A stretch of 64,000 nucleotides of DNA from Arthrospiribacter ruber (GCF_019343195.1 NZ_RPHB01000003.1:248001-312000), one strand, 5' to 3'. Numbered from the stretch's first letter, positions 53,816 through 63,628 are shown. A program made the numbers and translations. Notes: generated by a model from the letters alone, not told the origin.

Positions 53816-53816
53816 A

Positions 53817-53852
53817 ACAAAAAAGGCCCCAAATCAGGGGCCTTGTTTTTTT
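53817..53852. terminator. bidirectional intrinsic terminator
   Basis: A stem AACAAAAAAGGCCCC / GGGGCCTTGTTTTTTT with a 6-nt loop, with A and T tracts on both sides, lies between the convergent PLP-enzyme and GNAT genes. Confidence 0.92.
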
Positions 53853-54390
53853 AGTCAAATTTTTCTACTTCTTCCCTAATGATAACATATTGGAAGAGGT
53901 CTCCGACTTTCCCGTTTTTAATGTAACCATGACGGATGATGGCTTCAGGTTCGAAGCCGGCATTTTCCAATACTTTCATACATCCGATGTTGGAGTCATA
54001 TACTTGCGCATAGATCCTTTTGATCTCCGGGAATTTTTCCAGGGCATACTCTGTAAAAAGGGTAACTGCTTCAGTAGCTATTCCTTTTCCCCAAAAGAGT
54101 TCTCCCAACCAGAAGCCAATTTCCATATTGGTCCGGAGTTCATCTTTTCCGATTTCGGAGCCTATTGAGCCTGCCAGCTGACCTTCGTACTCGATCGCAA
54201 AATTCTGTGGTGGATTGAACTTTTGATTGTGTTCTATCCAATGCCTTGCATCATGTATGGTGTAGGGTGAAGGGAAGCTGTCGCGGAGATTTTTGGCAAT
54301 ATTGGGGTTGTTTGCCAAGGGATACAAATGATGAAAATGCCCGTCATTCCAAGTGACGAGTTCTATATTTTTTTTTCCGCGTATCTTCAT
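53851..54390 (-). CDS. GNAT-family acetyltransferase (RimJ/RimL type)
   Basis: A 179-residue N-acetyltransferase. The acetyl-CoA-binding motif A is seen as GFWLGELFWGKGIATEAV, with the preceding strand GSIGSEIGK. The C-terminal NIGCMKVLENAGFEPE is the RimJ-like NxxSxxxxEKxGF equivalent. It probably acetylates a protein N-terminus or a small molecule; the target is unknown. The stop is within the terminator shared with the convergent gene. Apparently monocistronic. Confidence 0.9.
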   Translation of the reverse strand: MKIRGKKNIELVTWNDGHFHHLYPLANNPNIAKNLRDSFPSPYTIHDARHWIEHNQKFNPPQNFAIEYEGQLAGSIGSEIGKDELRTNMEIGFWLGELFWGKGIATEAVTLFTEYALEKFPEIKRIYAQVYDSNIGCMKVLENAGFEPEAIIRHGYIKNGKVGDLFQYVIIREEVEKFD

Positions 54391-54473
54391 GTAAAAGTTG
54401 GATTTATTAACCTTAAGTTAACGTCCTTTTTATGAGAATTCATAAAAATCTCTGTGGTTTTTTATAAAATGCT

Positions 54474-55550
54474 TCAATCCTCCATTCCGGATGATTTCAT
54501 TTTTTCGAGATTTTCTGCCAATCTAAGTGCCGAGATAAATTCTTCAATGTTTCCATCCATGACGTCAGGAAGGTTGTAGACCGTTCTATTGATTCTGTGG
54601 TCAGTTACCCGGCTCTGAGGATAATTGTATGTTCTGATTTTATCCGACCGGTCTCCCGAGCCTACCATGGACCTGCGTTGTGCGCCTACAGATTCGTTGT
54701 GTTTGGCAAGCTCAATTTCGTAAAGTCTGGAGCGAAGTACTTTCAGGGCTTTTTCGAAGTTCTTGATCTGCGACTTTTCATCCTGACAGGTCACAACCAA
54801 TCCTGATGGATTGTGGGTAAGACGTACTGCAGAATAAGTAGTATTCACCGATTGTCCACCTGGACCGGAGGAGCAGAAAGTATCTTTTCTGATATCATTC
54901 ATATTGATATCCACCTCGACTTCGTCCATTTCGGGAAGTACTGCCACAGATGCAGCAGAAGTATGTACCCTTCCCTGTGTTTCCGTGGTGGGTACCCTTT
55001 GAACCCTGTGTACGCCTGATTCATATTTCATCATGCCATAGACATCCGCTCCGGTGATGGTACTGATGATTTCCTTATATCCTCCCGAGGATCCAAAAGT
55101 GAGGTCAAGAACAGTCAATTTCCAACCTTGTTTTTCACAGAACCTCTCATACATTCTGAAAAGGTCCCCAGCAAATATTGCAGCCTCGTCACCTCCGGTT
55201 CCTCCTCTTATTTCAAGGATACAATCCTTGGAGTCGTTGGGATCTTTGGGAATAAGTTGTTGCTTAAGCTGCTCCTCAAGTTTTGTCTCTTTTTTCTTCA
55301 GTTCATCCAGCTCTGATTTGGCCATCTCCCTGAAGTCCGGGTCTTTTTCTTTTTCAAGGATCTCTTTTGTACTACTGATATTTTCCAGAACCAGTTTGTA
55401 TTCATCATACAGCTCCACCACTTTTTCCAAATCTTTGTATTCTTTGGTAAGCTTGGTATATTTACTCATGTCCGACATGGCGTCAGGCTGTATGATGAGT
55501 TGTCCTACTTCTATAAATCTATCTTTGAGTGCCTGGAGTTTATCAAGCAT
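54474..55550 (-). CDS. prfA: peptide chain release factor 1
   Basis: Class I release factor reading UAA and UAG, 358 residues. The anticodon-like PxT motif is seen as RVPTTETQ (Pro187-Thr-Thr189), distinguishing RF1 from RF2. The catalytic GGQ is at 231-233 in [14 protein letters not shown] and contacts the peptidyl-transferase centre. Full length. A minus-strand TAATTTTG element lies 22 bases upstream of the ATG. Confidence 0.97.
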   Translation of the reverse strand: MLDKLQALKDRFIEVGQLIIQPDAMSDMSKYTKLTKEYKDLEKVVELYDEYKLVLENISSTKEILEKEKDPDFREMAKSELDELKKKETKLEEQLKQQLIPKDPNDSKDCILEIRGGTGGDEAAIFAGDLFRMYERFCEKQGWKLTVLDLTFGSSGGYKEIISTITGADVYGMMKYESGVHRVQRVPTTETQGRVHTSAASVAVLPEMDEVEVDINMNDIRKDTFCSSGPGGQSVNTTYSAVRLTHNPSGLVVTCQDEKSQIKNFEKALKVLRSRLYEIELAKHNESVGAQRRSMVGSGDRSDKIRTYNYPQSRVTDHRINRTVYNLPDVMDGNIEEFISALRLAENLEKMKSSGMED

Positions 55551-55572
55551 AATGGTTTAAATTTTAGGTTGG

Positions 55573-55580
55573 CAAAATTA
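55573..55580 (-). promoter_or_regulatory. candidate -7 promoter element of prfA
   Basis: On the minus strand TAATTTTG matches TAnnTTTG and lies 22 bases before the prfA ATG. Confidence 0.5.
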
Positions 55581-55689
55581 GCAAAATTTCCGGGAAGGCT
55601 GTTTGAGGCCCGGAGAAAAGAAAGTAATGGGAAAAATGTAGCATTCAGTTTGGCATTCACGTCTTAGGGGTAAATTCAATACAAGTGCA

Positions 55690-55935
55690 ATGAAAAAATC
55701 AGTGGTATTGTTCGTTTTACTAGCAGGTTTGTGCTTTTCTGCATTTCAATGTGAAGAATTAGAACCAAGGGAAATAGTCGATAATAACTGCATTGATGAA
55801 TCAAAAATCAATTCTGTAAGATTTTGTTATGATGTGTATCAACCTGTATGCGGTTGCGATGGAAAAACTTATGGGAATGATTGTTATGCCAAGGTAAATG
55901 GAGTGTTGAATTTTACGGAAGGGGAGTGCAAATAA
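55690..55935 (+). CDS. small secreted Kazal-domain protein
   Basis: An 81-residue exported protein with a signal peptide (MKKSVVLFVLLAGLCFSAF) and a Cys at position 21 that might be a weak lipobox. The mature part is a single Kazal-type domain with the six-cysteine pattern, including YQPVCGCDGKTYGNDCYAK. Kazal domains bind and inhibit serine proteases in animals; bacterial versions may protect against or regulate proteases. It is small but coherent, with a clean ATG, and its stop abuts the convergent acylphosphatase stop. Confidence 0.85.
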   Translation: MKKSVVLFVLLAGLCFSAFQCEELEPREIVDNNCIDESKINSVRFCYDVYQPVCGCDGKTYGNDCYAKVNGVLNFTEGECK

Positions 55936-56202
55936 TTATTGAAGTATCAAAAAATCTTCGTAATTCCTTTCTTCACCCGTAATGATTTCCAACTCTTCCA
56001 CTTCTGCTTGAGGAGGACCTAAACGCAACCAACTTTGCATTGCCAGGATGGAATGCAAATCTCCCTCAATCTCTACCAGAACGGTACCGTCCGGTTCATT
56101 TTTTACCCAGCCCTTCAATCCCAGCTCAAGTGCTTTCTGTTGAGTGCTTTTCCTGAAAAACACCCCCTGCACTTTCCCACACACTCTAATTTGCCGGTTC
56201 AT
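55936..56202 (-). CDS. acylphosphatase
   Basis: An 88-residue acylphosphatase, the normal length, hydrolysing acyl phosphates such as acetyl or carbamoyl phosphate in the cytosol. The active-site loop CGKVQGVFFRKST contains the catalytic Arg (about 17), and the catalytic Asn occurs in LKGWVKNEPDGTVLVEIEG. The C-terminal beta-strand ends FLIL. Its stop is immediately next to that of the convergent Kazal gene; no terminator is visible between them. Confidence 0.94.
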   Translation of the reverse strand: MNRQIRVCGKVQGVFFRKSTQQKALELGLKGWVKNEPDGTVLVEIEGDLHSILAMQSWLRLGPPQAEVEELEIITGEERNYEDFLILQ

Positions 56203-56365
56203 TTGGAAATTGATTTTTGTTTAAATGTACTTTATGCAAATAGAATTTGTTTATTACTATACTTATTCGGTAAGTACAATTTATGGACGGGATAAATTCG
56301 TTTTGTAACATTGAATCTTAAAGGTTTTGTGGAGGACTCTTTTAGATCATTTACATCAGGAATTG

Positions 56366-56572
56366 TTACCTGTCCTCGTACCATTTCTCTTCGAAGGTAT
56401 CTTTTACCTCCACATCAGTTTTAAGCACCTTTATGACCATCCAAATGACAATTGCCGGAGAAATACCAAACATGAACATTACTATTGCCGGATGCAATCC
56501 TGCAAAAACTGAGGTCACAAATACGAGCAGAAAGGCAGTTGAAATAGCGACTGGAAATAAGAAACTTTTCAT
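56366..56572 (-). CDS. small two-helix membrane protein, unknown function
   Basis: A 68-residue protein that I do not recognise. Two hydrophobic helices (about 5-24 and 30-49) are joined by a short AGLHP turn and followed by a charged cytosolic tail (KTDVEVKDTFEEKWYEDR). The coherent membrane layout supports coding. It is divergent from the VWA gene across about 60 bp. Confidence 0.6.
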   Translation of the reverse strand: MKSFLFPVAISTAFLLVFVTSVFAGLHPAIVMFMFGISPAIVIWMVIKVLKTDVEVKDTFEEKWYEDR

Positions 56573-56635
56573 AAACTCAGGTATTTAGTGATATTCAGTA
56601 AACCACCTTGGCTGACATATTGTTATGATGCTAAT

Positions 56636-57736
56636 ATGAAAGGATTTCGATTTACCAAATACATACCCCCCAAAGATCCGGAGAAAAATACCTTCGAAAA
56701 CCTGCTTAATATTTTTATGCAGCTGGTCACCATGACAGGTGGAGATGTGGCTGAGGCATTGAGTTGGTTGAGCAATTTGGACAAGCGCTACAATCTCACC
56801 AACCCCGGCTATGGAATAGGTGACTTTATAGAAGACCTTAAAGCTAAGGGTTATCTAACTGAAGAGAATGCCAAAGGTGAAATCAAGATTACTGGAAAAG
56901 CAGAACAGGCCATAAGGAAAAATGCGCTGGAGGAAATCTTTGGTAAGCTCAAGCGTGGAAAAGGTGGCTCACACAAAACTACCCACTCAGGACCAGGAGA
57001 TGAAAAGGGCACAGATCGAAGACCTTATGCCTTTGGAGATGGTTTGGATCAGATTGCTCTTACTGATTCTATCCGCAATGCCCAGATCAATCATGGTTTT
57101 GGTGGGGACTACCTGCTCACAGAGGATGACCTGGAGGTGGTAGAGAATGAATACAGGACCCAGACTTCCACAGTATTGATGATTGACATCAGCCATTCCA
57201 TGATCCTATACGGTGAAGATAGGATCACCCCTGCCAAAAAAGTAGCTATGGCTCTGGCAGAGCTGATCAAAACCCGCTATCCGAAAGATACGCTAGATGT
57301 GATAGTTTTTGGAAATGATGCATGGCAGATAGAGATCAAGGACCTTCCTTATTTGCAAGTGGGTCCTTATCATACCAATACGGTAGCGGGTCTGGAGCTT
57401 GCCATGGACTTGCTGAGGAGGAGAAAAAATCCCAACAAGCAGATTTTCATGATCACTGATGGAAAGCCTACTTGTCTGAAAGTAGGCATTAAATATTACA
57501 AAAATGCTTTTGGAATTGATAGTAAAATCCTTTCCGAAACCTTGAAATTGGCTGCACAGTGCAGGAAATTAAAGATTCCGGTAACCACATTTATGATTGC
57601 TTCAGACCCATACTTAAAAGAGTTTGTTAAAGAGTTTACCAAAGTCAATAATGGCAACGCCTATTATAGCAGCCTCAAAGGATTAGGGCATTTGATTTTT
57701 GAAGATTACAGGAAAAACCGTACTAAAAAATTTTAA
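56636..57736 (+). CDS. von Willebrand factor A domain protein partnered with an AAA ATPase
   Basis: A 366-residue protein. Its N-terminal half is helical (about 1-170) and contains a predicted linker rich in Gly and Lys. The C-terminal VWA domain has the metal-ion site DxSxS at Asp184-Ser186-Ser188 (MIDISHSM) and a late TDG loop (MITDGKPT). VWA proteins next to AAA+ ATPases often form chaperone-like pairs that insert metals or remodel complexes. The ATPase gene starts 2 bp after the stop. The ATG at 56636 (MKGFRFTKYIPP) is preferred to an in-frame start 48 bases upstream, which adds an unlikely extension. The target of the pair is unknown. Confidence 0.88.
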   Translation: MKGFRFTKYIPPKDPEKNTFENLLNIFMQLVTMTGGDVAEALSWLSNLDKRYNLTNPGYGIGDFIEDLKAKGYLTEENAKGEIKITGKAEQAIRKNALEEIFGKLKRGKGGSHKTTHSGPGDEKGTDRRPYAFGDGLDQIALTDSIRNAQINHGFGGDYLLTEDDLEVVENEYRTQTSTVLMIDISHSMILYGEDRITPAKKVAMALAELIKTRYPKDTLDVIVFGNDAWQIEIKDLPYLQVGPYHTNTVAGLELAMDLLRRRKNPNKQIFMITDGKPTCLKVGIKYYKNAFGIDSKILSETLKLAAQCRKLKIPVTTFMIASDPYLKEFVKEFTKVNNGNAYYSSLKGLGHLIFEDYRKNRTKKF

Positions 57737-57738
57737 AC

Positions 57739-59262
57739 ATGAATTACGAAAAGCTGACTACTGAGGAATTGTTGAAAATAAAAAACCTGGGAGAGTTAAA
57801 AGAGAGTGGCTACCAGCCCAAAAGCATAAAGGAGGAGCTGCGGCTAAATCTGATCAAAAAAATCAGCCAGAAGCTAAATGTTTTTGAGGGGATATGGGGA
57901 TTTGAGGAGACCGTAATCCCTGATATAGAAAGGGCGATTTTGTCCCGTCACAATATCAATTTTCTAGGCCTAAGGGGTCAGGCAAAAACCAGAATCGCCA
58001 GAATGATGACCAAGCTCCTGGATGAATACATACCAGTGGTTGCCGGTTCAGAACTCAATGATGATCCTTTGGCACCATTGAGCAGCTATGCCAAAGAGCT
58101 GATAGCCCAAGAAGGGGACAATACCCCTATCACTTGGTGGCACAGAGATGACAGGTATACGGAAAAATTGGCAACACCTGATGTATCCGTGGCTGACCTG
58201 ATCGGGGATGTGGATCCGATCAAGGCTGCTACGATGAAGTTGTCTTATAATGACGAAAAAGTGATTCATTATGGCCTGGTACCAAGGTCACACAGATCGA
58301 TTTTTGTAATCAATGAGTTGCCCGATTTGCAGGCAAGGATACAGGTCGCCCTGTTCAATATTTTACAGGAAGGGGACATTCAGATCCGTGGTTTTAAGCT
58401 GAGGCTACCTTTGGATATACAGTTTGTGTTTACGGCCAATCCTGAAGATTATACCAATCGGGGTTCTATTGTGACGCCTTTGAAAGATAGGATTGAGAGC
58501 CAGATCATCACACACTATCCAAAATCCATTGAAATAGGGAAAAGAATCACTTCTCAAGAAGCCAGGCTTGAAGGAAAGCCCATTGAAAAAATCCATGTGC
58601 CCGAATTGCTAAAAGACCTGATAGAGCAGATCGCAGTGGAAGCCAGAAGCAGTGAGTATGTGGATGAGAAAAGTGGGGTGTCTGCAAGGTTAACTATTTC
58701 TGCGTATGAAAATTTGGTTTCTGCTGCTGAAAGGAGGCTTTATCTCAATCAGGAAGAGAATACCGTTGCCCGGATCTCAGATCTCATAGGGGTGATTCCT
58801 GCCATTACAGGAAAGGTAGAATTGGTGTATGAAGGAGAGCAGGAAGGGGCTGGATTAGTCGCCTACAATCTGATCGGGAAAGCTATTCGATCGCAATTTG
58901 TAAATTACTTTCCTTCTCCTGAGCAAAAGAAGAAGGACAAAGAAGGCAATCCTTATGTTTTGCCTTTGTCCTGGTTTGGGGAAGGAAATGAGCTTGATGT
59001 TTTGGCTTCTCAATCTGACAAAGAATTCAAGACAGCACTGCATCAAGTACCGGGCTTGGAGGATTTGGTGACCAAGATGGTCAAAGAATTACCTGAAAAA
59101 GAAAGGGAGTTTTTCATGGAATTTTTGCTTCATGGTTTGGCTGAATACAGTCAACTGAGCAAAAAACTGCTGGATACAGGTTTGAAGTTTAAGGACCTGT
59201 TCAGCAGTATGTTTGACATGGGCGCTCCGGATGAGGAGGATTTTGATGAGGATGATATGTGA
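57739..59262 (+). CDS. AAA+ ATPase (magnesium-chelatase/MoxR-like) partnered with the VWA protein
   Basis: A 507-residue AAA+ ATPase. Walker A is GLRGQAKT (77-84), the family form with Ala in place of the last Gly. Walker B has the NE form (FVINELPDLQARIQVALF), followed by an insert ILQEGDIQIRGFK typical of chelatase/MoxR ATPases. Sensor 1 (VFTANPEDYTNRG) and a C-terminal helical region complete it, with an acidic tail. Coupled to the VWA gene (2-bp gap), it probably uses ATP to remodel or activate a substrate complex with that partner. A terminator follows at 59306. Confidence 0.9.
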   Translation: MNYEKLTTEELLKIKNLGELKESGYQPKSIKEELRLNLIKKISQKLNVFEGIWGFEETVIPDIERAILSRHNINFLGLRGQAKTRIARMMTKLLDEYIPVVAGSELNDDPLAPLSSYAKELIAQEGDNTPITWWHRDDRYTEKLATPDVSVADLIGDVDPIKAATMKLSYNDEKVIHYGLVPRSHRSIFVINELPDLQARIQVALFNILQEGDIQIRGFKLRLPLDIQFVFTANPEDYTNRGSIVTPLKDRIESQIITHYPKSIEIGKRITSQEARLEGKPIEKIHVPELLKDLIEQIAVEARSSEYVDEKSGVSARLTISAYENLVSAAERRLYLNQEENTVARISDLIGVIPAITGKVELVYEGEQEGAGLVAYNLIGKAIRSQFVNYFPSPEQKKKDKEGNPYVLPLSWFGEGNELDVLASQSDKEFKTALHQVPGLEDLVTKMVKELPEKEREFFMEFLLHGLAEYSQLSKKLLDTGLKFKDLFSSMFDMGAPDEEDFDEDDM

Positions 59263-59305
59263 TGATTTGTATTTCAGTTATTCCACCAGTTAACAATAAA
59301 AAAGT

Positions 59306-59335
59306 AAGGGTCAGTAGTTTTAGCTGCTGACCCTT
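59306..59335. terminator. intrinsic terminator between the ATPase and Gly-rich genes
   Basis: A 12-pair stem AAGGGTCAGTAG / CTGCTGACCCTT (one T-G pair) with a TTTTAG loop is followed by TTTT on the plus strand. It lies just downstream of both convergent genes. Confidence 0.85.
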
Positions 59336-59354
59336 TTAATCATATCTGTTAACA

Positions 59355-61319
59355 TTAATTTTTCAGAACTTTTAGGTATTCTCTTTTTTGTCCCCAATGT
59401 ACTTCTATGACATAGATGCCATTTGGGGAAGTTTGGAGTTTATTGCCAAGTTTTTCGGAAACCTCTTGAATAGTGCTGCCCTCAATCAATACGCTTCCCA
59501 CCAAAGAAGAAACCAGCCTTGCTGTAATGGGTTCTTCGGAATATTCCTGAGAGTTCACCAAGTCAATGTTTAGCTTATTACCTTTGGTTGGATTGGGGTA
59601 TGCGCGCCAGATGCCATTGGTAATAGCCATTGATGGTATTCTTACACCAATGATGTCGCTGTAGGAAAAGGATCCTGAAAAGTCTACTTGCTTCAATCTG
59701 TAATATGCCATTCCACCATTCAATGGAAGACTTTTGTCATTAAAATTATAATCTGATCTTTCATCGGTGTAGCCAATACCTTCAACTTCACCTATCTTTT
59801 CAAAGGATTTCACATTATCAATTGACCTTTCTATTTCAAAGTGAGAGTTTTCCCATTCTTTTGCAATAGCCCAGGCTACGGAAATGTTTCTGCTTTCTTC
59901 AGAAAATTCGGCAGATACATGTATAAATTCTACTGGCAGAATTTTAAAAGTTTGGCTGATTATAACAATGCCATTGGCGCCATTTCCACCTCTTGTAGAT
60001 CCTGCACCTCCGGCAGAACCTGGGGTGGTGCCATTTCCACCTGCGCCAGAATTGTTTCCATTGCCTCCTACACCAGAACCACCAGATCCAGCAGAATTCT
60101 GACCATTCCCACCTGTTGCTGTACCCCCACCGCCAGCTGAATAAACTATATTAGTGCCAGAAATTAAATTTGCTATTCCTGGCCCCCCATCTCCTCCAAT
60201 TGATTGACCCTGACCCTGATTATTTCCAACTGATCCTGGACCTCCCGCTCCACCACCACCTGCTCCCTGAACAGTAGATCCTTGGCTTGATCTTCCATTG
60301 CCTCCAATATTTCCTTGAGCAGCTGTTCTGCCACCTCCATTCCCTTCATTACCCTGCCAAGCACCTCCACCACCAGATCCCCCTGGATTACCGTTTCTAG
60401 CACCATTATTATTTGATCCACCACCACCGCCACCGACCGCAGTAAAATTTAAAAAACTGGAATTCGTCCCATTCTGACCTCTTGCATTTGTATTTGTGGA
60501 TCCTGCTCCACCAAAACCTCTTATTACCATTAAAGTGGAACCAAGCGCCAAGACTGTGTCTTTTTCGATTAAGCCTCCAGCACCTCCACCCCCAGCACTA
60601 GATCCTATTCCACCACCACCACCACCCGCAACGACAAGGAATTCTACCGCATCTACCAACTCTTCCGTTTCTGTATTATTGGGAACAGTCCAATAAGTAC
60701 TACACGTGAAAACATACATCCTATCAATAAACTCCTCTCCACCCTGTTGATAAGGGTTATTTTGGCTAGTTGTAACGCAATTTGAGCCATTATTAAAATA
60801 TCCCCCGGAATTAACCTGTAGATTCCCTGTTATATTATTCACTCCGAAGGAATCGAGATTTCCATTAACAACGAAGTTGCCAGTTTTATTAAATGTTCCT
60901 GCACTAACAATTGTTTTATTCGAATTGAGATTTTCGAAATTGACAGTCATTGTACCAAAGTTATACATGACCCAATTTCCATTATAATCTGCTCGAGCCG
61001 TAAAAGTCCCTAAGTTATTGAGGGTAGATAAGCTTGAAAGGCTGTTAAAGTCTGCATTGACAGTAACTCCTTCAGCAATGCATACGGTTACATTTTGAGC
61101 ATTATTAAAATTTATAGCACTTGTTCTGTTTGCATTGATGCAAACAGTGATCCCATTGGCATTATTAGGTATTGCTGGGCTTGGCCCGCCTGTTGCTCCA
61201 ATGGTATGGTTACATGAATTGCATGTTTGCCCAACGGCCATTCCATAGGAAAAGACAAGAAGAGAGATGAAAAGAAGAGTGTTTGCCTTCAATTGCAATC
61301 TAACAAAAGCTAAGTTCAT
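59355..61319 (-). CDS. Gly-rich T9SS cargo with type A sorting tail
   Basis: A 654-residue secreted protein. The signal peptide ends near GMAVGQTC. The N-terminal part has strand-rich repeats such as NVTVCIAEGVTVNADFN and a few Cys pairs. A long glycine-rich domain (about 235-455) has many GGGG runs separated by N, S and A, as in Gly_rich-type phage-tail and surface domains. A fibronectin/VWA-like linker follows (VEFIHVSAEFSEESRNISV). The C-terminus is a type A sorting domain (AYPNPTKGNKLNIDL and the end REYLKVLKN). It is probably a surface or matrix protein. Confidence 0.88.
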   Translation of the reverse strand: MNLAFVRLQLKANTLLFISLLVFSYGMAVGQTCNSCNHTIGATGGPSPAIPNNANGITVCINANRTSAINFNNAQNVTVCIAEGVTVNADFNSLSSLSTLNNLGTFTARADYNGNWVMYNFGTMTVNFENLNSNKTIVSAGTFNKTGNFVVNGNLDSFGVNNITGNLQVNSGGYFNNGSNCVTTSQNNPYQQGGEEFIDRMYVFTCSTYWTVPNNTETEELVDAVEFLVVAGGGGGGIGSSAGGGGAGGLIEKDTVLALGSTLMVIRGFGGAGSTNTNARGQNGTNSSFLNFTAVGGGGGGSNNNGARNGNPGGSGGGGAWQGNEGNGGGRTAAQGNIGGNGRSSQGSTVQGAGGGGAGGPGSVGNNQGQGQSIGGDGGPGIANLISGTNIVYSAGGGGTATGGNGQNSAGSGGSGVGGNGNNSGAGGNGTTPGSAGGAGSTRGGNGANGIVIISQTFKILPVEFIHVSAEFSEESRNISVAWAIAKEWENSHFEIERSIDNVKSFEKIGEVEGIGYTDERSDYNFNDKSLPLNGGMAYYRLKQVDFSGSFSYSDIIGVRIPSMAITNGIWRAYPNPTKGNKLNIDLVNSQEYSEEPITARLVSSLVGSVLIEGSTIQEVSEKLGNKLQTSPNGIYVIEVHWGQKREYLKVLKN

Positions 61320-61364
61320 AGTTGAATCAGGGTGATTAGAGGCCTATCTCTCTAAGTAACAGGA

Positions 61365-61372
61365 CAAAAGTA
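61365..61372 (-). promoter_or_regulatory. candidate -7 promoter element of the Gly-rich gene
   Basis: On the minus strand TACTTTTG matches TAnnTTTG; the gene starts 45 bases downstream. Confidence 0.4.
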
Positions 61373-61520
61373 CTCCAAAGAATTATTATAAAAAAATATT
61401 TATGTTTTTTACATAAAAAAAAATGTATTTTAAATCAATGATTGATATTGGATAAAGTATTTCTAATTATTCATTAATTATTTGTTTTGTTAAAAGGGTA
61501 AAATATTATTCTATGGAAAC

Positions 61521-61549
61521 AAAAAAAGCCGAACTTTCGAACGGCTTTT
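61521..61549 (-). terminator. intrinsic terminator of rho
   Basis: On the minus strand AAAAGCCG pairs with CGGCTTTT around a 10-nt loop, followed by a run of Ts, 25 bases after the rho stop. Confidence 0.88.
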
Positions 61550-61573
61550 GTGTGCATTTGGAATATCGGGAGT

Positions 61574-63382
61574 CTATCCATTCATCGATATCAGAAACTC
61601 GGTGTTGTCTCTGGTACCTTTCATTCTTTGAAGTAAGAATTCCATGGCCTCCTGTGAAGTCATATCTGACATCAGCTTGCGTAGTATCCATACCCTTTGC
61701 ATTTCTTCTTTGTCCATCAATAGATCTTCTCTTCTTGTGCCTGATCCAGGTACATCGATGGCAGGGTAAATCCGTCTGTTGGAGAGTTTTCTGTCCAAGG
61801 CCAATTCCATGTTGCCTGTACCTTTGAACTCTTCAAAGATCACTTCATCCATTTTGGATCCTGTTTCTACCAAGGCTGTAGCAATGATGGTCAATGAACC
61901 TCCGTTTTCTACGTTTCTTGCTGCACCGAAAAATCTTTTCGGCTTGTGAAGGGCATTGGCATCCACACCGCCAGAAAGGATTTTTCCAGAGGATGGTACT
62001 ACTGTGTTGTAAGCCCTGGCAAGTCTGGTGATTGAATCCAATAGGATGACTACATCATGCCCGCATTCCACCATTCTCTTTGCTTTTTCCAAAACAATCG
62101 TAGCTACCTTGACATGACGCTCAGCTTGCTCATCAAAAGTAGAAGAAATCACTTCTGCCTTTACCGAACGGGCCATATCCGTCACTTCTTCAGGTCTTTC
62201 ATCTACAAGAAGGATCATCAGGTGAACTTCTGGGTGGTTTTCAGCGATGGCATTGGCAATCTGCTGTAATAGAACCGTCTTACCTGTCTTAGGCTGCGCC
62301 ACGATCATTCCCCTTTGACCTTTTCCTATAGGTGCAAAAAGGTCCAATATCCTGGTGGAGTAATTGTCAGCCTTTGTGGAAAGGTTCAGTCTTTCTTCAG
62401 GGAAAAGTGGAGTAAGGTATTCAAATGGAATCCTATCTCTGATTTCTTCGGTAGTTTTTCCGTTGACTGTAATGACTTTGAGAAGGGCAAAATATTTTTC
62501 ACCTTCTTTTGGAGGACGGATAGATCCTTTGATATGATCACCTGTCTTGAGTCCAAAAAGTTTGATCTGTGAAGGAGAGACATAAATGTCATCCGGTGAA
62601 GCAAGGTAATTGTAATCCAAAGACCTCATGAAGCCATATCCTTCAGACATGATTTCCAATACTCCCTCGTTTTCTATTATTCCTTCAAATTCCTTAGGGC
62701 TGACATAGGTTTTTTTTCTGGAAGGAACTACCTCAGCTGTTGGAATGTGTGCTTCTTCAGCATCTCTGAAGTTTTTCCTTCTTGGAAGTTCGACTTCCTG
62801 CTCCTGAGGTTTTTCCGAAGGGGCTACCGGCTCCACTTCCACTACTTTTCTTCTTGGCCTGATGAATTTCGGTTTTTCTTCGGCTTCAGGTGAATTGGTG
62901 TCCTGTTTCTTCTCTTTGACTTCCTTCACTTCTTTTGCTTCAGGTGCTTTGGCCGGTTCTTCTTTTCTTGGATTCGGCTTGCTGGGGTTTTCCCTTTTTC
63001 CTTTCGGTGCTTCTTTTGAAGCTGCTTTAGGATTCTCTTTTGGAGTTTCTTTGGATTTTTCTTTAGGGGTTTCTTCCTTTGGCGCTTCTTTAGGCAGTTC
63101 TGTCACATTCTGTCTTTTGAATTTGGATTGATTTTCCTGGGATTCTGCCTTGGGTGAAGAAGCTTTTTCCTCTTTGGGCTTTTCTTCTTTTTTTGACTCT
63201 TCTTCTGTTACTGAAGGTTTCTTTTTGGGGAGGGCTTGCTCAGGAGTGATGGCTTGCTGATCGAGGATGGCATAGATCAGGTCATCTTTTTTGAGGTTTT
63301 TGAAGTTTTTGACTCCCAATTCCTCAGCGATCTCCTTCAACTCTGACAGAAGTCTGATCCTTAATTCTTCTATGTTATACAT
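61574..63382 (-). CDS. rho: transcription termination factor Rho with long charged insert
   Basis: A 602-residue hexameric RNA helicase for factor-dependent termination. Rho_N helices (about 1-45) are followed by a disordered insert of some 185 residues (about 50-235) dominated by Lys, Glu and Pro, with blocks like [10 protein letters not shown] and [10 protein letters not shown]. After it come the cold-shock RNA-binding domain (EGYGFMRSL) and the ATPase. Walker A is AQPKTGKT (362-369) and Walker B is [16 protein letters not shown]. Bacteroidota Rho is known for such inserts; in Bacteroides thetaiotaomicron the insert drives condensate formation. A strong terminator follows. Confidence 0.96.
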   Translation of the reverse strand: MYNIEELRIRLLSELKEIAEELGVKNFKNLKKDDLIYAILDQQAITPEQALPKKKPSVTEEESKKEEKPKEEKASSPKAESQENQSKFKRQNVTELPKEAPKEETPKEKSKETPKENPKAASKEAPKGKRENPSKPNPRKEEPAKAPEAKEVKEVKEKKQDTNSPEAEEKPKFIRPRRKVVEVEPVAPSEKPQEQEVELPRRKNFRDAEEAHIPTAEVVPSRKKTYVSPKEFEGIIENEGVLEIMSEGYGFMRSLDYNYLASPDDIYVSPSQIKLFGLKTGDHIKGSIRPPKEGEKYFALLKVITVNGKTTEEIRDRIPFEYLTPLFPEERLNLSTKADNYSTRILDLFAPIGKGQRGMIVAQPKTGKTVLLQQIANAIAENHPEVHLMILLVDERPEEVTDMARSVKAEVISSTFDEQAERHVKVATIVLEKAKRMVECGHDVVILLDSITRLARAYNTVVPSSGKILSGGVDANALHKPKRFFGAARNVENGGSLTIIATALVETGSKMDEVIFEEFKGTGNMELALDRKLSNRRIYPAIDVPGSGTRREDLLMDKEEMQRVWILRKLMSDMTSQEAMEFLLQRMKGTRDNTEFLISMNG

Positions 63383-63628
63383 AAAAAGCTTACGAAATTA
63401 ATTAATGATAAGATGTAAATTGAAATGATGGTGTATTGATTACTATTGGTCTGAAGTAAAAAGATATTCAGGATAGTCAAAATCCCCGGGGAGAGGATTC
63501 GTCAAATACTGCATTGGCACAATATTAATGTTTCAATCCTTAATACGCAAACTTTTGAGCCTTTTACCTACATAAAGGCCATTAATTTTTATAGTTTTCT
63601 CAAATTCATTGATTTATGGCTTGATTTT
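63383..63628. other. intergenic region between recO and rho
   Basis: 246 bases hold the 5' leader of rho. A weak GCCTTT/AAAGGC hairpin at about 63567-63587 on the recO side has no T tract. No gene or clear promoter element is seen. Confidence 0.4.

Noticed and set aside
57967-57990. Broken Walker A motif in the AAA+ ATPase
   Set aside because: GLRGQAKT with Ala and the NE Walker B are the normal forms in this chelatase-like family, not damage.
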